Origin: Deltaproteobacteria bacterium
GTDB lineage: Bacteria; Desulfobacterota; BSN033; UBA1163
Assembly (NCBI GenBank): GCA_016875255.1
Contig: VGRU01000175.1
Location: 1-7,831 of the forward strand
DNA length: 7,831 nucleotides
Reading direction: 5' to 3'
Shown here: one piece after another, positions 1 to 6,000 of the stretch
Numbering within the stretch: position 1 is the first letter of the stretch
Layout of the letters: each line of letters begins with the position of its first letter
Notes under the pieces: generated by a model
Database searches by the model: none
Told to the model about the DNA's origin: nothing
What the model saw: the letters and a program-made list of their open reading frames with translations, nothing else
Made by a program: the position numbers and the translations under genes

Positions 1-3000
1 TCGGCTGGATAGCAACAGGAGGAATGGGCATCGGCACCTTCCGCCACGGTCCGGTCAAAAATCAGATTATTTCCCTTCGTGTCATCACGCCTGATGGGAC
101 GATCAAGGATCTCTCCTCAGGGGACCCTGAGATGAGTTACTTCCTCTCCACGGAAGGACAGATGGGAATCATCATCAAGGCCACACTCCAGGTCTCCAAA
201 CGTCCCTCCCGATGGTTCCCTGTCATCCTTTCCTTTGAAACCTCTTCATCGGCTTATGACTTTGCCAAAAAAGTGGCCTCCCATCCTTCCATTAAACCCG
301 AAGATATTGTCGTCTACTACCCGCACTTTATTTCCACCCTCGATCTTCCATCCGATTCCAAGCCATCCATTGAACATCGTTACCTCGTTCTGCTGTCCTT
401 TACAGAGGAGAAGGAGGCCAAAAATTTAAACCTTTATCTCAATGAACGTCAACTCGTCCCTGTTGATGAAACCCTTGCCGATGGACTCTGGGAAAAACGG
501 TTCCTGCCGATGTCCATCAAATCATTGGGGCCGTCCCTGCTCGCAAGCGAGATGATCCTTCCCATCGAGCAGGTCGCTCCCTATGTTGAGAAACTCCATG
601 AGATGGGAAAAAGTCTGGCAGTGACGCTCTATCCGATCGCCCATCTGGTCAACCCGAAAGAAGTGCTCTTTCTTGCCATGTTGGCCACGGACAACCGGAA
701 AAATATTTTTTATCTTGATCTGATGTTCATTCCGATGATGCTCAAGCTGGCCGTCCAATCTTACGGCGGGAAGCCTTATGGGATAGGGATATGGAATACG
801 CCCTTTCTGCGCCATCTCTACGCACGTGAGGAATTGAGACAGCTCCGTCAATATAAGAAAAAAGTGGATCCGGGAGGGATTCTCAACTCGGGAAAATTCT
901 TCTCCACCTCAGGACGCTGGGGTTCTTTTCAGAAGGCGTTGTTTCAGTCCGACATCTTTGACCTGGGGCTCAGCGCTTCCCAGTGGCTCATGTTCAGGCT
1001 TCTCTCTTTTTTTCCGGCGGAGAAATTGAGGCTTCGCACCCCCATCGTTTCCGAAAAGCTCGAGGGGATCGCCAAAGAGATCCTTTCCTGTGCCCAGTGC
1101 GGCGCCTGCGTGGCTGGTTGTCCGGTTTACCGCGCCACGGGAGATGAAACCCTGACGGCCAGGGGAAAATTTCTAACCATCAAGAAAGCTCTTGAAAAAG
1201 GGGAGCTGGAGTTATCGAAAGCCCTGCCCCTTTATTTCTGTCTCCGCTGCGGCCGCTGTGATGAAGAGTGCCAGGTCCATTTGAAGCACCTTCCCCTTTT
1301 CGAGGGGTTGGAGAAATATCTGGCGGACAGCGGCGATTTTCCGATCGAACAGATAAAGGAATTTATCCGGGAGGTGGAAAACAGTCCCGACTTTCACCGG
1401 TTCCTCGATACCATGAGAACCGGTTTTGACCAGAAGATCCACGAGAAGCGCAATACCTTTCCAAGATACCGTGTCCGCATCGATGAAGCCCACTGCATCC
1501 ATTGCGGGACCTGTGTGGACGCCTGCATCTACAGCGTCCGGAAACGGGGTGAATCCGATCCCAGGTCCATTCTGATCGAGGATGAAGGGCTCTGCCGTGG
1601 ATGCGGTGCCTGCCTGGAACGATGCCCCCAGGTGGCTGCCGGCCTGCCCGCAACGACCGTGGAACTCCATCCATATTTTCTCCAGATAGACGATCCCTAC
1701 TGGACATCCCAGGCCGTCACCCGCATCGACCTGGAGGCAACCACAGGCAAAATCCCTGTTTCGGGGACGGGTCAGGGAGATCCGCATCGCGGCTCGGGTA
1801 ATGATGGGGTTCGCTTCGGCCATTTTCATATCGTCGGCCCTGCCCAGAACCTTCTCTACGAAAGCACGGAAGATGCCATTGCCATTCAATTGGGCAGGCG
1901 GCCAAAGTATCTCGAGTTCGACGGAGAAAAGATCAAAAACCCGCCCCCCCGCCTCATCGCCTTAAAAACCCCCATTCTCCTCGATCTTCTTCCCATGAAT
2001 GGAGGAGAGGATTGGCTGGAGGCCATGCTGGAGGCGTCTGTGACCATGGGGACCCGCATGACCCTCCGTCTCGAAGATTTCGAACGCTTTCGATCAAGGA
2101 TTGGAAACAGGACGAATTCCCTCATCCTCAGGCTGAGTCCTGATGATTTGGAAAAATGGCCCGGCCGCTTAAACGGTCCGCTATTCAACCTGATCGAAAT
2201 CGAAGTTGATGAAACGGTATTGAAAAAGGGAGATGGGATCAGGAGTCTCTTCGGGGAATCTACAGTCCTCTGCGCCGTATTAAAAATCGGGAAAGAAGAT
2301 GTCAGCGGAGAGCTTCAGCCCTCGCTCTCCCTTTCGACAAGGTTTGAATCCCTGGTCCGATCCCCGTTCGATCTCCTCTGCATCACTTCGGATTACGACC
2401 CGGAAAAAGGTTATTACCCGACCACCGATGGTGTGCCCGCAGTCCACCGTTGGCTTGTTGAGAGAAAGATCCGGGACCGGTTTTCTATCGTCGGAGCCGG
2501 GGGCATCCGCTCTGCCGCAGATGCGCAGAAGACGGTCCAGCGGGGCGCCAACGGAGTCAAAATCGATTGGCCGCTTCTCCTCGTCGGAGATCCCCAGGCC
2601 CGCCAAAAATTTTCGAGGGGAGAACGGGTCAACTTCCCCCAGGATATCCCAGTGTTGGCAAAACGCATCGCCAATCTCATCCGAGTCTGGAACATCCAGG
2701 TCATCGAGGTTCTCGGCGCCTCCGGCTTCAAGGACATCAAGAAGACTGTGGGCGAGGAGAATCGCCTGGTCATTTTTGACGACCTAGAGGAAAGGGTTTA
2801 TGACATCTTCCACGATCCCGTTCGCCTGAAAAGAAACGAAGAGGCAAACAGGGAACGAATAAAAAGGGAGGGCCTCATGGCCGGCCTTGGATGGCGGTAT
2901 CGTCAATTAAAAGAGATGATCCATCCGACCCTTCTCCCGCACCGCTTCTATGATGCGAAGATGCCTCCTGCCTGCTACCGCATCTTCGACCAGGACCATG

Positions 3001-6000
3001 TCTGGCCGGCTTCGCTCATTTCCTCTGTGGGTCGGATGGCCGCCGGCGATCAAGAAACCCTGCTCCTTAAAAACACGGAATCATCGGGCAATTTGGGAGA
3101 CGGCTTTGACGTCATCGGTATCCGGTTGAACAGGGACCCCGACGAGATCCCTGAAGAGAGGTTGGATGAAGTTTCGACGGCCCTGCAACTGGCGCCATCG
3201 CTTCGCCTCCAGACCCCTCTGGTCGGAGCCGGCATGTCCGTTGGCTCGATCGGGCCCGGAACCTGGCGCGCAAGGGTTCTGGCAACCCGCGCCCTTAAAA
3301 CTCAACTTGACACAGGAGAAGGAGGATATCCCACCTTCTATATCCTTGATTCGAAGTGGAACCCCCTTGAGCTGACAGAACGACAGGTCATCCTTTTGGG
3401 CCGGGTGATGGAAGAAAGAAAGCTCATTACCGTCGAAGAGCTGATCCGGCGCTCCCAAAAGAAAGGAGCCCTCTTCCCCGAATATCAGGAGATTGGTGAG
3501 ATATTAAAAAGATATCCCTCTTCCATGCCGGTCCAGTTTGTTCCCATTGTCACCGCAGAAGAGGAGCCGTATGTCTCAACCCAGCTCAAGACGGGCCTTT
3601 TCGGAGTCACCAAAGAGACCATCCGACGCGCAAGGCGCGTGGTCATTACTTATAGCCAGGGAGCCAAACAGGGCGTCGGCGGACACCTCCTTGGAAGAAA
3701 GGTTTTCGGCCTTGTCTCAAGGCTCCGGGGTGTGCCCGAGGGCGTAAGCCTCATTTCCCCTTTTCCTTTCCATAACTGTTATTCGATTGAGGATGTCAAA
3801 GCCTTTATCGATGCCGTTCGAATGATCAACAGAAAAGCAGCCATCTGCATCAAGGTTTCTCCTTCCCCTGATATCGAGTTCATCGTTTCGGGCCTGGCCC
3901 GGATTGCCAAAGACAATCAGATGGCGATCGAGGTCTGGCTGGACGGACCCCGAGGAGGAACAGGCGCAGCCCCTGACATTATCAAGGGCCAGATGGGAAT
4001 GCACATGGAATATGCGATCCCCATCTGTCATGAGAAATTGATGAACTCCAACCTGAGAGAATATGTCGTCTTCATGGGAAGCGGCGGGATGCGCACCTGG
4101 GGAGACATCATTAAAGGAATTGCGCTCGGGCTCGATGGAGTTGTCCTTGGAACGGCCGACCTGATCGCCATTGGCTGTGTCAGGGATCGGAACTGTGAAT
4201 CCGGTTGCCGAAGCGGCATCTCCACGGTCAACCCGAAGATGCAATTGCTTCGCAATGTGGAGCTGAACACCCGCCAGATCATAAACTTCCGCGCCGCCTT
4301 GCAGGCGCAGATCATACGGGCGATCGCCGCTTTGGGGATGAAGGATATCCGTCAACTCCGGGGCCGTTATGACTGCATCAGGTGGTCTTTGCTTGAGGAG
4401 AGGGTGGAGAGCCATCGCCGCAACAGGAAAGCCATAACCGCGGTTGATTCCCAACCCCGGCACGAAACCCGAGAGACTCGCCCTTTGCGCCCTCCACGGG
4501 TAGAATCTCCGCCTCCTCCGTCCGATTGCGGAGTTGCGGCCATCGTATCGAACCATTTCATCCCGAGCCATGTGATGGACCTCATGCTCGACCGCATGGC
4601 AAACCGTGGGATGGACGGCGTGGGAATCTGGAAAGGAGGGTGTTATCCGCTTCACCTCGATCACTATGCCCTTCACGTATTGGTCAAAGGCATTGCTCAA
4701 GAGGAGGTTGAGTTAGAACACCTGACCCGAAACCTCGGCCTTCATTTCGGGAAGATCCGCCAGAGAGCAAGAGAGGAGGTCCTCGTCATCCGGCTAAAGA
4801 TCATCAAGGAGGTCTTTGAAAAACATTTTCAAGGCCTCGAAGTGGCTGAAGACGATGGCGACTTGGAGAAACGCCGTATCCCCTACCGGCTGGACTCCGG
4901 GGGACACGAGCAACATTTCCGCCTCTTTGGCGAAAAGGATCCAGGAGATATCTATCGATTCTTTGTGCGGGTTCGCCGGGAAGAGCTTCACCGCTTTATA
5001 GAAAAGGACTTGCTGACGGATGAGATCTGGCCTCCCCGGCAGATGCGTTACCGGGATCTGACCCTGGAAAACTACAGCGGGAACAAGGATTTTTTACGGG
5101 AGGCCGAAGATGAATATATCTACCGGCTTTCCCGCAGGGTCACCAAAGAGAATTACGTGGACTATCCGAAGAAGAACGCCGCCGTGCTCTCCTGCGGAAA
5201 GAATTCCGGCTGCTGGAAGAGCGACGGCTCCCATATCCCCTGGGAGCTTCCCGATGCTCCGGTCAATATCATCCACCGCAGGCTTGCAACAGGCTCGGTC
5301 GTGGATCAGATGAATTCTCATCCTTTTTCAGAACTGCATACGGCCCTGACCCATAATGGGGAAATCACGAATTATCGCACCATGCTAAATCGCGTCGCCC
5401 AATTCAACCTGACCCCGCTCGCCCAGACCGACACAACGGTTGCCTCACTCAAGCTCCACCTGCTCAGTCAGTATCTCCGATATCCCTTTGACGCTCTCGT
5501 AGAATCTTTCTCTCCAACCACGGGATGGAACCTCACCCAATTGCCCCCCGAACTCAGAGAGCGTTTTGAACGCGTTCAGGAGGTGGAATTAGAGAGCGCT
5601 CCGGACGGTCCCTATCAATATCTCTGCGGTCGCATCGACCCTTATGCGAGGTCGATCGAACGGCTCGATATCATCGATCCCTCCCTGCTCCGGCCCAATG
5701 TGGCCATGCTCTATGATGACGGAGAGAATTTCGCCAGCATCATCTGCTCTGAGAAACAGGGAAGTGATGCCGGACTTCAAGAACTCTACCGGCTGGGATT
5801 GATTAAAAGTCCTATTTCACCTTTAACTTTTACGGTCAACCCAGGCATGGTGAGCAGGGTCTTTTATGATGAGAAAGGAAGGGTTACAGGCTACGAGGTG
5901 CGGGATAAATTCGGGAAGAAAATAGAGATCCCTCATGGGGAGTTTCCTGCCTCGAGGAATGTTAACTTTGTCACCGGGCTTGAAAAGAAGGATTTTGAAT

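Noticed and set aside
24..26. ATG at 24 as the true start, with AGGAGG at 17-22 as its ribosome binding site
   Set aside because: The AGGAGG is only 1 base from the ATG and is explained by Gly-Gly codons. The frame stays open to the window edge and encodes the upstream half of an FAD-binding motif (GWIATGG), so this Met is internal.
1212..1889. 225-codon open frame on the minus strand
   Set aside because: It overlaps the Fe-S and ferredoxin coding region, whose cysteine motifs fix the + frame. The minus product shows no domain.
3717..4700. 327-codon open frame on the minus strand
   Set aside because: It lies opposite the best-conserved part of the synthase (FMN barrel motifs), has no recognisable domain and a composition expected of an antisense shadow of GC-rich coding DNA.
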